Below, piece by piece: positions 1 to 12,000 of a stretch of DNA of 64,000 nt (position 1 is its first letter; each line of letters opens with the position of its first letter). Made by a program: the position numbers and the translations under genes. Source of the DNA: Nematostella vectensis (lineage: Eukaryota > Cnidaria > Anthozoa > Actiniaria > Edwardsiidae); contig NC_064034.1 in NCBI RefSeq assembly GCF_932526225.1, positions 1,970,001 to 2,034,000 on the forward strand, in the 5' to 3' direction. The notes beneath the pieces were generated by a model that saw nothing but the letters and a program-made list of their open reading frames with translations, searched no databases and was not told the DNA's origin.

Positions 1-171
1 AACAATATATTGGATATTAGTTCGCCGTGAGACGAGAGCATGGTAGATGACTTTAAATTCCTCAGGAACCCCATACCTATTAAAGAATGATAATGATTTC
101 TAGATGCTAGAAATTTGCTTGTCAGAAGTTCACCGCACATTTTTTTAATCTACTTTTTTCTGGATTGACGT

Positions 172-998
172 GTGACTACCACCACACATAGTGTGACCAC
201 CACCACACATAGTGTGACCACCACAACACATAGTCTGACTACCACCACACATAGTCTGACTACCACCACACATAGTCTGACTACCACCACACATAGTCTG
301 ACCACCACCACACATAGTCTGACCACCACCACACATAGTCTGACCACCACCACACATAGTCTGACTACCACCACACATAGTCTGACTACCACCACACATA
401 GTCTGACTACCACCACACATAGTCTGACTACCACCACACATAGTCTGACTACCACCACATAGTCTAACTACCACCACACATAGTCTGCCTACCACCTCAC
501 ATAGTCTGACTACCACCACACATAGGCTGACTACCACCACACATCGTCTGACTACCACCACACATAGTCTGACCACCACCACACATAGTCTGACCACCAC
601 CACACATAGTCTGACTACCACCACACATAGTTTGACTGCCACCACACATAGTATGACTACCACCACACATAGTATGACTACCACCACACATAGTCTGACT
701 ACCACTACACATAGTCTGACTACCGCCACACATAGTCTGACTACCACCACACATAGTCTGACTACCACCACACATAGTCTGACTACCACCACACATAGTC
801 TGACCACCACCACACATAGTCTAACTACCACCACACATAGTCTGACTACCACCATACATAGTCTGACTACCACCACACAAAGTCTGACTACCACCACACA
901 TAGTCTGACTACCACCACACATAGTCTGACCACCACCACACATAGTCTGACTAGCACCACACATAGTCTGACTACCACCACGCATAGTTTGACCATAC
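172..998. repeat. 21-bp minisatellite (about 39 copies)
   Basis: Tandem copies of a 21-bp unit, CTGACTACCACCACACATAGT, run for about 0.83 kb with scattered substitutions (T/C in the third triplet, occasional lost bases near 458 and 470). Because 21 is a multiple of three, several frames stay open and give Thr-rich (TTTTHSL) or Val/Cys-rich peptides. These look like translation artefacts and not proteins. No flanking gene is recognisable within the window. A weaker 18-bp repeat (GCGTTAGTATTTCGTTAA, about three copies) follows at 1040-1090. Confidence 0.95.
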
Positions 999-1090
999 CA
1001 CCAGACACAGTCTTGCCAAGTCTAGCCAATAAGCGGCGGAGCGTTAGTATTAAGCGTTAGTATTTCGTTAAGCGTTAGTATTTCGTTAAG

Positions 1091-2474
1091 CAGTGAAACA
1101 AAGCCTAATGTGATTTGGGGTTTTGTTAGATGCCTGCAGCCGCGTAGCCTTGCCAATAAGTGTGCGCAGATTTCTTGCACATGCTTGCTCTAGCCCTAAG
1201 GCGGGGTCAGCAGAAGGTGTGAAAAATACCCCCTTTAAGAACAAAAATATGTTAAAAAGGTTTCTCTTAACCGCAATTTCATAACGCATCTGTATAAATC
1301 TTGGTATAAATGCGGCGGATTTTTCAGATAGTTACAACCCCGTTTAACAACATTGCCGGCACCGCTACTCGTCGACTAAAGAAAAAAAGGAAATGTCGGC
1401 GAAGTACTTCATGGCACCTCCACACAGGTTCGCAAAGAGCTTTCCCGGGCCTGTATTATTGGCTGTTTTGTCTAAAAATTGCGCTGATGTTTGCAATGGG
1501 CAGTATACACCAAATTGTGGCTTTGATAGACTTTGTCGAGCAGTCCTGTCAATCAATGCTAAAACCCCGTGTGTAAAACGTTATTAACAAATGCTTTCTT
1601 GACCTCCTTGAGATCACTAACAGCTTTAAACAATTTGTTAACTTTGCCGTTTGGACTATTAACACCCTTATTTAACCCAATTCGTGCGCAACTGTAAACT
1701 CCGATTGAACCTTTTTAAACTTTTCAGAATGAAATACAACCTTTAAGGGTAAACTTGTTTTACCTTAAACCTGGATGATGGCATCAATCAGCTTTCTTTC
1801 TTCGTCATATTGAGCTTTTAAACGAAAGCCATCGACAGAACTCCGATCTAGGCATGTTCACATCCCCTAGAGTGAGTTAATTAAAAACCATTCAACGCGA
1901 GAGTCATCTCACCCGCGGCGAAGGAGAGCGTGTCGCAAGCGTAAGGCAAATGATCTTGGTCACTTCCTCCACTTTCACACCAAGAAAGGTGCTAACTTCG
2001 AGAAAGTTGCTGTAGGTTGTGGTGTTAAATCATTCTTTCTCGTCATGTTGTCGTTTTATACGTTTCATGGTAAGGAAAAGAATCAGTTGCTAAAATGGAT
2101 AACAACAGAAACAAATGGTCTCCGCCTTTTAAGGCGGCCCGCTAAGGATAGCACGTTACTTTGATCGATTTACATTTATATCAATTGGTCAGCGTCGGAG
2201 TAGAAGCAACTCATTCGAGGCTTGATAGAAATGCCGTAATAAGGAAGAAAGGGCTATGCATGTTCACACCATCTGATAGTGAAGTGAGAATCACTAAGAA
2301 ACGGCATGAGTGACAAACGGCAACATGGCGTATATAAAACAACCAAATACAAGAAATATTATTTCTTTGATAACCTGGTCGATTTACTGAGTGTAGTTTT
2401 CTTTGGCTACGCTATTATTATTTACCTATTGGTGCTAGAATCTAGATTTTGTGTCCCTAGATTCGCAAGAAAAA
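1091..2474. other. Intergenic, no gene recognised
   Basis: Unique-looking sequence with only short unsupported ORFs, the longest 88 codons at 1310-1576 on the plus strand. I see no conserved domain, RNA gene or transposon end. The last few hundred bases are presumably promoter or 5' UTR of the gene starting at 2475. Confidence 0.5.
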
Positions 2475-3348
2475 ATGAGCAAAAAGGCCAGCAACAATGC
2501 AGGTAAGATTGAAAAGACGCAGATAAAGCAAAGATCGAGTGCGTTGTTGGGACTCGTGCGCCGTGTTTTAACCGAGTGTTCTTCCGTGACTCTTGCGCAG
2601 ATAACTTGATGCAGGTGTGGGTGATCAAGCGACACTTGGAAAAGTTCGCCAACCCATTCCAGAGGCGCAGTCTCTCGCACTCGGGATTGCTTCTCCGCAC
2701 TCACAAAGGCGACGAGTTCGTGCTGGAGTACATGGCGGACGGCAAGGCGCATCTCTACAAGGCCGAGTACGGCTTAGAGAAAGAAAAGGTCAAAGGTAAG
2801 AGAGCAGCGAACTTTGTACGAAAAAAAAAATTTAGAAAAATAGAACAAAATATAAAAAGGATGGGAATTCAAGCCAGTGAGGAAAAAAACATAAATAATG
2901 CGCGTAATGTGTCATGCTATGTGAAACGTCATGTGTCACACCATTGTGTCAGGCTTAGTTACACAGCCTATGTCACGCCATGTATGACGCTTTGTGTCAC
3001 ACTATGTGTCACGCTATGTGTCACACTATGTGTCACGCTATACGTCAACGCCCCTGTTTGCTTGCAGGTGTTACAGATTACATACGCATGCGCGATGAAA
3101 TGGGCATGGAGTGGCGCTGGGTGATGTCATGTGAGGGAGCCTTTGTGCCAAATGACGTCAAAGTCACAGCAGAGCAGGCAAAACGAAAACTACAAGAGCT
3201 CATGGGAAGAGATTACGAAGAGGTGCGAGAAAAGCCCCACTGCGCCCAAGAGGCCATCCGGAGATTCCTCGGTCTAGAGATCAAAAACGACTATACGGCC
3301 GAGGGCTATGACCAATCCGATGAGTCGGATGAGGAAGACGGGTCATAA
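2475..3348 (+). CDS. Small acidic-tailed protein, possible permuted papain-fold (NlpC/LRAT/PPPDE-like) hydrolase
   Basis: I model three exons, 2475-2502, 2601-2795 and 3068-3348, giving a 167-aa protein. Both introns are GT-AG (GTAAGA...GCGCAG; GTAAGA...TTGCAG) and phase 1, and the frame closes exactly at the TAA. The middle exon contains an H-S-G-L-L-L stretch followed by alternating hydrophobic strands. The last exon contains K-P-H-C-A-Q leading into a helix, then an acidic D/E/S-rich tail (QSDESDEEDGS). A histidine early and a cysteine late, each at a strand or helix start, is the order seen in circularly permuted papain-like families such as LRAT, DeSI/PPPDE and some NlpC/P60. That family placement is inference; I do not recognise a named orthologue. 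An alternative upstream start at 2306 would add a hydrophobic segment but reads into the intron. A polyadenylation signal lies at 3849. Confidence 0.6.
2920..3047. repeat. 12-bp intronic repeat
   Basis: Degenerate tandem copies of TATGTGTCACAC / TATGTGTCACGC fill the 3' half of the second intron of the gene at 2475-3348, ending about 20 bp before its acceptor. This is the smallest of the intronic minisatellites in the window. Confidence 0.8.
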
Positions 3349-3848
3349 CTACTCGCGAAAGTGACTCGATAAGGACTCGCTACATTGTTGTAATTCACGC
3401 ACTTCTAGCCGAGAAGCTGTTTAGTTTTGTAATTGTCGTAGATTGTAAAAATGAAGCTCGACAGAACGCAAAAAGTTATAAATTTGATGATAGTTCTCTT
3501 TGTATCTTATCAGCTATTTTTGTACAAGTTTTGTTTCAATCCTGACTCGCTCAAGAGTTGCGCTATTAATGGCAAAGATTTTGTCGAGTGTGTAAGAAAT
3601 ACCGTTTTCAGATTTAAGAAAACTAACATGACATCATACTACAAGATCATTGGATGATCAATTTAGTTTGTTATAGTAAAATGTCAGTTATTGCGAGTAA
3701 AAGTCTCTGGCTTTAAATACGATGTTTGGATAAATTAAAGAGCATGTATGTAATGACGTTTTGCTGGCGTCTACGAGGTAGTAACCACCAAGGGCCCGAA
3801 AGCGATTGGTTTCGGTTTCGTCGTGCCCTCCACGACAGGAGTTAAAGC

Positions 3849-3854
3849 AATAAA
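3849..3854 (+). promoter_or_regulatory. Polyadenylation signal AATAAA
   Basis: AATAAA about 500 bp downstream of the stop codon of the three-exon gene at 2475-3348 and in the same orientation. It would give a 3' UTR of roughly 520 nt. Assigned by position and hexamer only. Confidence 0.45.
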
Positions 3855-3870
3855 CATATAATATTGGCCT

Positions 3871-5108
3871 AATTGAAGCATTGTTTAGCTAACACAAAAC
3901 AAGCGTCTTTCTGACTATTGCTAATTGAGCGCGGCGCCTGGTGGCACGCTACGGTGACTCTGTAAAAGGCTTCCCGCCACTTTGAGAACTACGATAGTCG
4001 CTTTTTCTTAGTTCCAAATTAGCAAATTTCTGCCCTGGCGAACATAAAAAACTTTATTTTTACAGCCAGAACGTTACCGTCGATGATAGACGGATGGAAT
4101 TTGATGTTTCCAGTAAAATGTAGCAGAGAGAGTGAATTTCAAGTCTGGTTCTTGGAATATTTTTATTGTCTTGTGTGCCGTTGCTTCTCAATTTACAGTA
4201 AGGTGTAAGTCCTCAGTCTTGATTTCACTCGTTATGTGTGGGTAGGCTAGTGGTGCACCACTTGATTTACGATGTGCACAGTTGCTTTACACATCGTAAT
4301 AAGCACATTTGCTATTTCGCACGTAATTATTGACACCCACTTATGAAGCCCTAATTATAATATGATAAACGATTTCTTGGGAGAAAATTCTAGCGCTACT
4401 GGCTAAAAAGGGGAACATAAAAAAGGCCTGATGGACTTGAAAGTGAACATACAAACTAGTTACGAACAACCAGTATCATAAAACACCTAAGCTTGCAACA
4501 ATAATCAAAACCGCATACGTTTCAACTACTTTAATATAGATATATTTTATTTTAAACTAAATAGGTATATATTACATTTTTATCGACCGAGAAGTATATG
4601 TATATATATATATATTGCTCAATTACCTGAGCTTTTTACTGATAAGAAGGCCGTTATATAAACGCCACTCCGGGCGCAATCTAAAATTCAAATCTGCTCT
4701 AATTTCAACAATTAAAGCGAGCAAGTAACTAATTGTCTATTGCTTTAGTGAGCAGTGCTTTGCATAAGCGCTAGGCGCGATGCCAGAATGGGCGTTAAGT
4801 TCCTTTACCAAACGAGACTTGCTGACCGTAGACCATGTCGAGCGACCTCGTCGCCACATGAACACTGGCCCCGGTCTAGTGGCCTTATCAGTCTAGTTTC
4901 AGACTGTTTTCTCTTGAAACACGTTCTCGTCCCTTTATCTGTCCCTGGGGTTGTTTTCTTGAATAATTGTAATTGAGTACGCTTTATAGCTTATTCTTTT
5001 CCTACAGTTTTGTTAGGTGCCGATCTTCTTGCAGTTCCCGTCTGAATTACACTTTTGCACTCCAAACTTTAGTCTACGGGTCTTGTGAGTGCAGTTATCC
5101 GTTATAAG
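3871..5108. other. Intergenic / 3' flank of the Gremlin-like gene
   Basis: AT-rich sequence with a short TA run near 4605-4615. No convincing ORF, transposon end or RNA gene. The right-hand part is probably 3' UTR of the minus-strand gene ending at 5109. Confidence 0.5.
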
Positions 5109-5663
5109 CTATATATACTGATTTCCGCAGGGTCGACAGCTGCAAGATTGAATAATGCTCACTTTTTTTACCACTTTTAAATCCCCGGCGCACTTGAGGT
5201 GCACGCTGACGACGTTCTTGGACACAGGCGTGCAGAACGCGCACGAAGTAAAATGTCTTGGGATAAAAAACGACATGCACTGTCCGTAGCACATGTTGTT
5301 CATGATAAAGCTCGAGTTGCACCCTGGATGATGAAGCTTTTGTAGCACCGGCCTCAACTTACACCAGTCCCCGCGGAGGTCGTTTCTCTTAAGTTTAAGG
5401 CTCATAATAGTGGAGCCACCCTTAAGGGGCAGATATTTTCCTGGGTTTTCTGTGATTTCAGCTGTCTCTGGTGCTTTGATGTGCTTGGTTTCGCCCTCTT
5501 TCTCAGGGATGATCGGTAGGCGATGTGTCAGTCGCCTGTTTGCTTGATCGTCCACCGAATTCGAGTGAAGCTCGTTGATCGATTTAGCCTCAGGAAGATG
5601 CGGCGAAAGCAGAAGCAGTGCACTAAACACAAGTGCCATCTCCGCTTTTTGTTCCATTCTCAA
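5109..5663 (-). CDS. Gremlin-like DAN-domain secreted BMP antagonist
   Basis: A single 184-aa coding exon. Residues 8-27 form a signal peptide (M-A-L-V-F-S-A-L-L-L-L-S), followed by a basic, low-complexity linker and a C-terminal cystine-knot DAN domain (about residues 95-180). Gremlin hallmarks are direct: CYGQCMSFFIPRH, a C-A-F-C pair, an L-K-C and a closing CSCRPCG. Vertebrate Gremlins have CYGQCNSFYIPRH at the same place. Family members bind BMP ligands outside the cell and block receptor engagement; cnidarians are known to have gremlin genes. The length matches vertebrate Gremlin (about 184 aa). A pyrimidine-rich acceptor (CTTTTCCAG) lies just upstream of the start, so a non-coding first exon is likely. 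Gremlin is preferred over Cerberus/DAN because of the CYGQC...FYIPRH-type signature. Not related to its neighbours in function. Confidence 0.9.
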   Translation of the reverse strand: MRMEQKAEMALVFSALLLLSPHLPEAKSINELHSNSVDDQANRRLTHRLPIIPEKEGETKHIKAPETAEITENPGKYLPLKGGSTIMSLKLKRNDLRGDWCKLRPVLQKLHHPGCNSSFIMNNMCYGQCMSFFIPRHFTSCAFCTPVSKNVVSVHLKCAGDLKVVKKVSIIQSCSCRPCGNQYI

Positions 5664-5711
5664 CAGCTTCTGGAAAAGGAGACAAATTGCTCACGTGAAT
5701 TTCAAGCTTAG

Positions 5712-8633
5712 TAAGAGAGTTGTTCATAAGTGACGAGTGGCGTAGCTTTTCCCCCTTTTAAGTAGTTCGAACTATCCCAAGGATTCAGCTAAACTGTTTA
5801 TCAAACTGTAAGGGCTTAAACGTGTTTCGTTCTGAAATTAATGAATATTTTTCATGTGAAAATTGTGCTCTATACAGGCAAGATATATTGGTAAAAGCAC
5901 GCTAAAACAGATAATCAAAAATACATTTCTTACCTTCAATGATCCGTCCAAGATTTATTTAAACCGGTTAGCCAATACCTCCGTTTTTTTCTTGTTCTCT
6001 AAATATAAATTGAAAAAAGTTAGAAATGAGCGATAAATTCGACGTATGACCTTGCGTGGGTGTTTTTCACAAAAGGCATGATTTACTTACCTCCTGTGTG
6101 CTTTGAATGGCCCCCTACTCCGAGATCTTGTAGGAATTTGAGTGCAACTTACGAACCGTGCGTGAAATAAGCCAAAGGAAAAGCGGTGAAGCGGTCAGGC
6201 GTGCGCTCAAAGTTATCCAAGTGTTTCGTCGATCGTCGGAAAGTAGCATTTTAAATGTTTGCCCGACGCCAGCTAGTCTCACTCAGACTAATTTTTAGCA
6301 CTTTTTCAAGCACGGCAGAAAGTTTCCAGAAGAGCTATTGGCTGCCGCACAATAGCAGTTATTTCTGCCTTTTTGTTGACGGAAAACAAAGGGTTAACGT
6401 GATTAATGAAGGAAAGAAGCGTTTTTTGCCAGTAGGGTTTACTAAGAACTCTTGGCGCCAGCATGGTGATATGGGCACTTGATAATATCCAAACGGGTGA
6501 AAGAATACTTTAACGGCGCAAAAATAAATTCAAAAGCCCTAACCTAAAATCCTTCCAGTCGCGTTGCCTCGTCTTAAAAATTACTAATTGCATGGGGTTT
6601 CGCCTCGTTAACTTCTCCTGTCTTTCTTGAGAAAGAGAACTAACGCGCGTTTTGAAGTATGCTATGTGGATTGCACAAGATAGCTGAGATTAATGGCACT
6701 TGAAGTTCAATGGAGTCGACTAATTTCACCCGCTCGCCGCCTACTTACTGTATCTTTCTCACTTGATTTGACTCAAATCGCGTTTCTCCTGTGTGCTTAG
6801 TGGGCGTTGATCTATCTTTCTCGCAACTCTTTTAGATACGGAATTAAAACTCGAAAATTCACTTTATGTACGATAAATACAAATCGCACAAACATATGTT
6901 GTAGTAGTGTAGTACTTGTCGTTTTACTGTTCAATGCTTTGGAGCCATGATATGAACACCTTTGGAGCCATGATATGAACACCTTTGGAGCCATGATATG
7001 AACACCTTTGGCTGCATAAAACTGAAGTAACACACAGGTACAAGATTATATTTTCTTGAGGTTTTCTGAAAATGGCAAAATGTTAACGAGAGAAAACTCA
7101 TAATTGATCATATGCATAGCCCATAAAATTACATTTTAATTTAGAACCCACAAACCCATTTTGATGACAAATTTTGAATAACCCTCTTTAAATATATATA
7201 TTGTTGTCTTAACCCCGCTAAATCCTGCTCAGGGAAGGCGCAAAACAGTTTGAGTCAGCGATATTCAGGTGGAAATGACTGCACATGGAGTTATTGGAAT
7301 TTGAAGTCGGTTTAAACTTAGCGGGGAGTTCTAGATAGCGAGGCTCGCCTTGGGGGAACAGGCGGTTAAGGCGTGTAGGCGGTACTACACAGGGTTGTAA
7401 GTGAAGTTCATTTTAATTCACAAAACCACGCCGAGTTTGGGTACTCATCGTGGCCGAAATAAAACAGTTTGTTTCCTTCCCGTTTTCTAACCCTAAAATC
7501 TCTCTGTAATCTTTCCGCAACTAACGCGCTCTGAAACCATCTATTCTTGTTCGTATGATGGAAGGGACTTTGTGAGTAGGCGACAAAACACCGTTTGTAA
7601 GGTCCTAGCTAGGATTATCCGGATAAGCTGGGGAAATAACCCAGTGGGGAGGATGATGGTTTTTTTCAGCCGCCCCCGGCTCAAAACGGAAATCAAATCA
7701 CAGGAAATATTTCTTATTCTGATTCTATACTTGAAGCCTGGTGGGCGCCCTCATTTAAAGTGGGAAGCCTGTGGACAGTAGCGCTCGACAAATCATCTGG
7801 GCGTGCACTTTTCTACTTCAGGGCCAACCAATAGTTCTTACTTTACATGCAACGGTCGACGTTTGTCAGTCACGAAAGCACTCCTAAGGAGGGGAGGGGG
7901 GGGGGGGGGGGGGGTGGATTGGGCTCTTTCGGCTGCAAAGGAGACTAAATAGTTCTTAGCTAGCTCACGTATTTCCGTACGAGAAAGGAGCACTTAAGCT
8001 TTGAATAAAACAATCAATGAACCTCTTGGCGAACATTAAAATATTACAGGAACAAGAAATATAAAACAACCAGCTACCAAAAATATTCAACAAACAAAAA
8101 CGCGGAGCTCACACCCTTTTTAACAAATAACAGAATGAAACTGTGATATTTGTACTATTTATTGTATTTTTGGTTATATCAATTTACATTTTCCGTGCAA
8201 TAACAAGCATAAATCGAAACATAATAGAAATGTAAAAGTTTTAATTTCAGAATCCGTGGCATGTCCACTAGGATTAAACTGTGTAATGATATTGATAAAG
8301 GAGCTAGTTACGCACACCCGAATTTGGCTTTGTTCTACAACTGGCACCCCAGGGCATGTGAACTCTCTCTCTGCTGAACTCTTCATCCCCACGTTCATCA
8401 TGGCGTTTCACTACCGTTTATTGTGTTTCAATCATCGAGAGCTTCTGCAACCTAAATGGACGAGAAATGTGATTAGAAAATGGGACCGGTACTGCAGTGT
8501 ACCACTGTGGATTTTGTTCTTTTTTATTCTGTTCCTTGCAATGCATCCTATACTCTCGATCACCGAAAGAAAGAAGACATGGCGGTCTAAGACCGTTGGG
8601 AATTGTGGTGAAGGGACGAACAATCCATTGAGG
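5712..8633. other. Intergenic, no gene recognised
   Basis: About 2.9 kb without a supportable gene. It holds three to four direct copies of a 23-bp unit around 6935-7012 (CTTTGGAGCCATGATATGAAC), a long G run near 7891-7913, and an unsupported 129-codon ORF at 8256-8645 on the plus strand that matches no family I know. Confidence 0.5.
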
Positions 8634-9090
8634 TTCGTTAAATAGAGGGTTTTATACGTACTCTTGAAGGCGTTGTTCGTTAAATAAAGAGTTTTATATA
8701 CGTACTCTTGAAGGAGTTGTTCGTAAAATAGAGGGCTTTATATACGTAATTTTGAAGGAGTTGTTCGTTAAATAGAGGGTTTTATACGTTTTCTTGAAGG
8801 CGTTGTTCGTAAAATAGAGGGTTTTATACGTTCTCTTGAAGGCGTTCTTCGTAAAATACAGGGTTTTATACGTTTTCTTGAAGGAGTTGTTCGTTAAATA
8901 GAGTATTTTATATGTACTCTTGAAGCGTTGCCCGTTAAATAGAGGATTTTATACGTACTCTTGAAGGCGTTGTTCATAAAATACAGGGTTTTATACGTAC
9001 TCTTCTTTTAAAGGCATTGTTGGTTAAACAGAGGGTTCTAAACGTACTGTTGAATGCGTTGTTTGTTAAATAGACTGAATAGAGCGCGTT
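8634..9090. repeat. ~42-bp minisatellite abutting the TBK1 stop codon
   Basis: About ten copies of a 41-44-bp unit (core TTTTATACGTACTCTTGAAG, then GCGTTGTTCGTTAAATAGAG). Read on the minus strand each unit contains CAAGAGTACGTATAA. This is nearly identical to the last codons and stop of the TBK1-like gene, GAAGAGTACGTATGA, at 9091-9105. The array is therefore made from the end of the terminal coding exon plus 3' UTR. Confidence 0.9.
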
Positions 9091-12000
9091 TCATACGTAC
9101 TCTTCAATACTTTGTCTGTCGCTTTCGTTGATCACATGGAAGAACTCGTTCAGTGATGACGTCAGTCGCTGTATATGCTGGCTGTTTTCCATGGCGCTGG
9201 CTTTTGATGACTCTGTGACTTTCGCTAGAGTCGCAATGCTAAATAGAAGAACATTTATTCAAATATCGCCAAAAAAATAACAAAAAATCACACTAAAATC
9301 GACCTAGTCTTAATTTTATTGGTTCAGTAGGATAGCATTGTGGAACTTACTGTGAATCTAGCTCTGACCAGGAAACGTTGTGGTCGTCGCCATGGTCGGC
9401 GTCTCCGTTTGCCACGATAGAGGGCAGGTCTGTCCCTATGGACGACGTGGACCCTCGTACCATCGCTCCCTTGACCCGCTCAACTACGCGCTTACACGTG
9501 GCGTTTGACTGCTCTTGAAACTGGCGGATAGTAAAATAATCCGTCAGTTTATTGTAATTACCCTATAGAAAGTGTAAAATCCGGAGCTTGAAATGTTTGC
9601 ATGGTAAGCCTAATCACTTTGTTGTTGCAGCTAAAGCAAAGCGTGTTTTGTAAGAGTGCTAGACGAGTTCTATCATTTGTTTATGACTCGCTGTCCATCT
9701 GCTTCGAACCTCACGGTAACCGTGTGAGTATAACCCAAAACTCAAGGTAACCCGGTAACCGTGTGAGTAATACCCGAACCTCAAGGTAACGCGGTAACCC
9801 TGTGAATAATACCCTAAACTCAAGTTAACACGGTAACAATGTAAGTAATACCCGAACCTCAAGGTAACACCGTAACCTTGTGAGTAATACCCGAACCTGA
9901 CGGTAACACGGTAGCCGTGCGATCAATACCCGAAACTCGAGGTTTTGTGGTCTCACCACGACTTGAATAATACCTTTTCCATACTCTCCACGTGCAGCTG
10001 GTCTCGGTTGCGAATCTCGTAGACTTGTCCCATTCGCTGGCACACACGAGCCTCGAGGGTCTTAGCACGACTAAACGAAAAGAAAGCCACGTTTCAGAAG
10101 TTAAATAGCGAGTTTATACATATGACATTAGTTAACCGCACCTTAGCCATCCCGTAAGTTCACTGTACCTTAGCCATCCCGTGAGTTCACTGTACCTAAG
10201 CCATACCGTAAGTTACCTGTTTCATAGCCATGACGTAAGTTCAGCGTACCTTAGCCATCCCGTAAGTTCACCGTACCTTAGCCATCCCGTAAGTTCACAG
10301 TACCTTAGCCATGCCGTAAGTTCACTGTACCTTAGCCATCCCGTAAGTTCACAGTACCTTAGCCATCCCGTAAGTTCACAGTACCTTAGCCATGCCGTAA
10401 CTTCACTGTACCTTAGCCATCCCGTAAGTTCACAGTACCTTAGCCATGCCGTAAGTTCACTGTACCTTTGCTATGCGGTAAGTTCACCTTACCTTAGGCA
10501 TACCGTAAGTTCACAGTACCTTAGCTATGCCGTAAGTTCACTGTACCATAGCCATGACGTAAGTTCACAGTACCTTAGCCATGCCATAAGTTCACTGTAC
10601 CTTAGCTATGCCGTAAGTTCACCTTACCTTAGGCATACCGTAAGTTTACAGTACCTTAGCTATGGCGTAAGTTCACTGTACCATAGCCATGACGTAAGTT
10701 CCCTGTTTCATAGCCATGACGTAAGTTCACCGTACCTTAGCCATCCCGTAAGATCACTGTACCTTAGCCATCCCGTAAGTTCACTGTACCTTAACCATGA
10801 CGTAAGTTCACCGTACCTTAGCCATGCCGTAAGATCACTGTACCTTAGCAATCCCGTAAGTTCACTGTACCTTAACCATGCCGTAAGTTCACTGTACCTT
10901 AGCCATCCCGTAAGTTCACCGTACCTTAGCCATCCCGTAAGTTCATTGTACCTTAGCCATCCCATAAGTTTACTGTACCTTAGCCATCCGTAAGTTCACT
11001 GTACCTTAGCCATCCCGTAAGTTCACAGTACCTTAGCCATCCCGTAAGTTCACAGTACCTTAGCCATGCCGTAACTTCACTGTACCTTAGCCATCCCGTA
11101 AGTTCACAGTACCTTAGCCATGCCGTAAGTTCACTGTACCTTTGCTATGCGGTAAGTTCACCTTACCTTAGGCATACCGTAAGTTCACAGTACCTTAGCT
11201 ATGCCGTAAGTTCACTGTACCATAGCCATGACGTAAGTTCACAGTACCTTAGCCATGCCATAAGTTCACTGTACCTTAGCTATGCCGTAAGTTCACCTTA
11301 CCTTAGGCATACCGTAAGTTCACAGTACCTTAGCTATGGCGTAAGTTCACTGTACCATAGCCATGACGTAAGTTCCCTGTTTCATAGCCATGACGTAAGT
11401 TCACCGTACCTTAGCCATCCCGTAAGATCACTGTACCTTAGCCATCCCGTAAGTTCACTGTACCTTAACCATGACGTAAGTTCACCGTACCTTAGCCATG
11501 CCGTAAGATCACTGTACCTTAGCAATCCCGTAAGTTCACTGTACCTTAACCATGCCGTAAGTTCACTGTACCTTAGCCATCCCGTAAGTTCACCGTACCT
11601 TAGCCATCCCGTAAGTTCATTGTACCTTAGCCATCCCATAAGTTCACTGTACCTGAGCCATCCGTAAGTTCACCGTACCTTAGCCATATCGTAAGTTCAC
11701 TGTACCTTAGCCATCCCGTAAGTTCACAGTACCTTAGCCATCCCGTAAGTTCACCGTGTAACAACGCTCTCAGTTCTGCGCTGTGCTTGGTCAGTTCCAT
11801 GACTCTTTTGCATTCCGCTGACAGCTTTCGTCTGCAAAAATGAGAGCTTACTAAAATACAATCTGAAAGAAGCGCTAACCTACTGATAGATATAAGGCTC
11901 TCTCTTACCCACCGGTATCAGTTGTTCATTTCTTTAACTCTTTACCAGCCCCTCTCATTCCAAACTCTGTTCCAGTTTCCCCTCACTATTGTTCCCAACT

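Noticed and set aside
145..1060. Long ORFs on both strands (up to 294 codons) with 7-residue periodicity
   Set aside because: They arise because the 21-bp repeat is a multiple of three and has no stop; there is no unique sequence, signal peptide or domain.
3451..3657. 68-codon ORF with a hydrophobic N-terminus
   Set aside because: Lies in the probable 3' UTR of the gene at 2475-3348, has no recognised domain and no separate signals.
8256..8645. 129-codon ORF with one hydrophobic stretch
   Set aside because: No family match, no splice context and partly overlaps the start of the 42-bp array.
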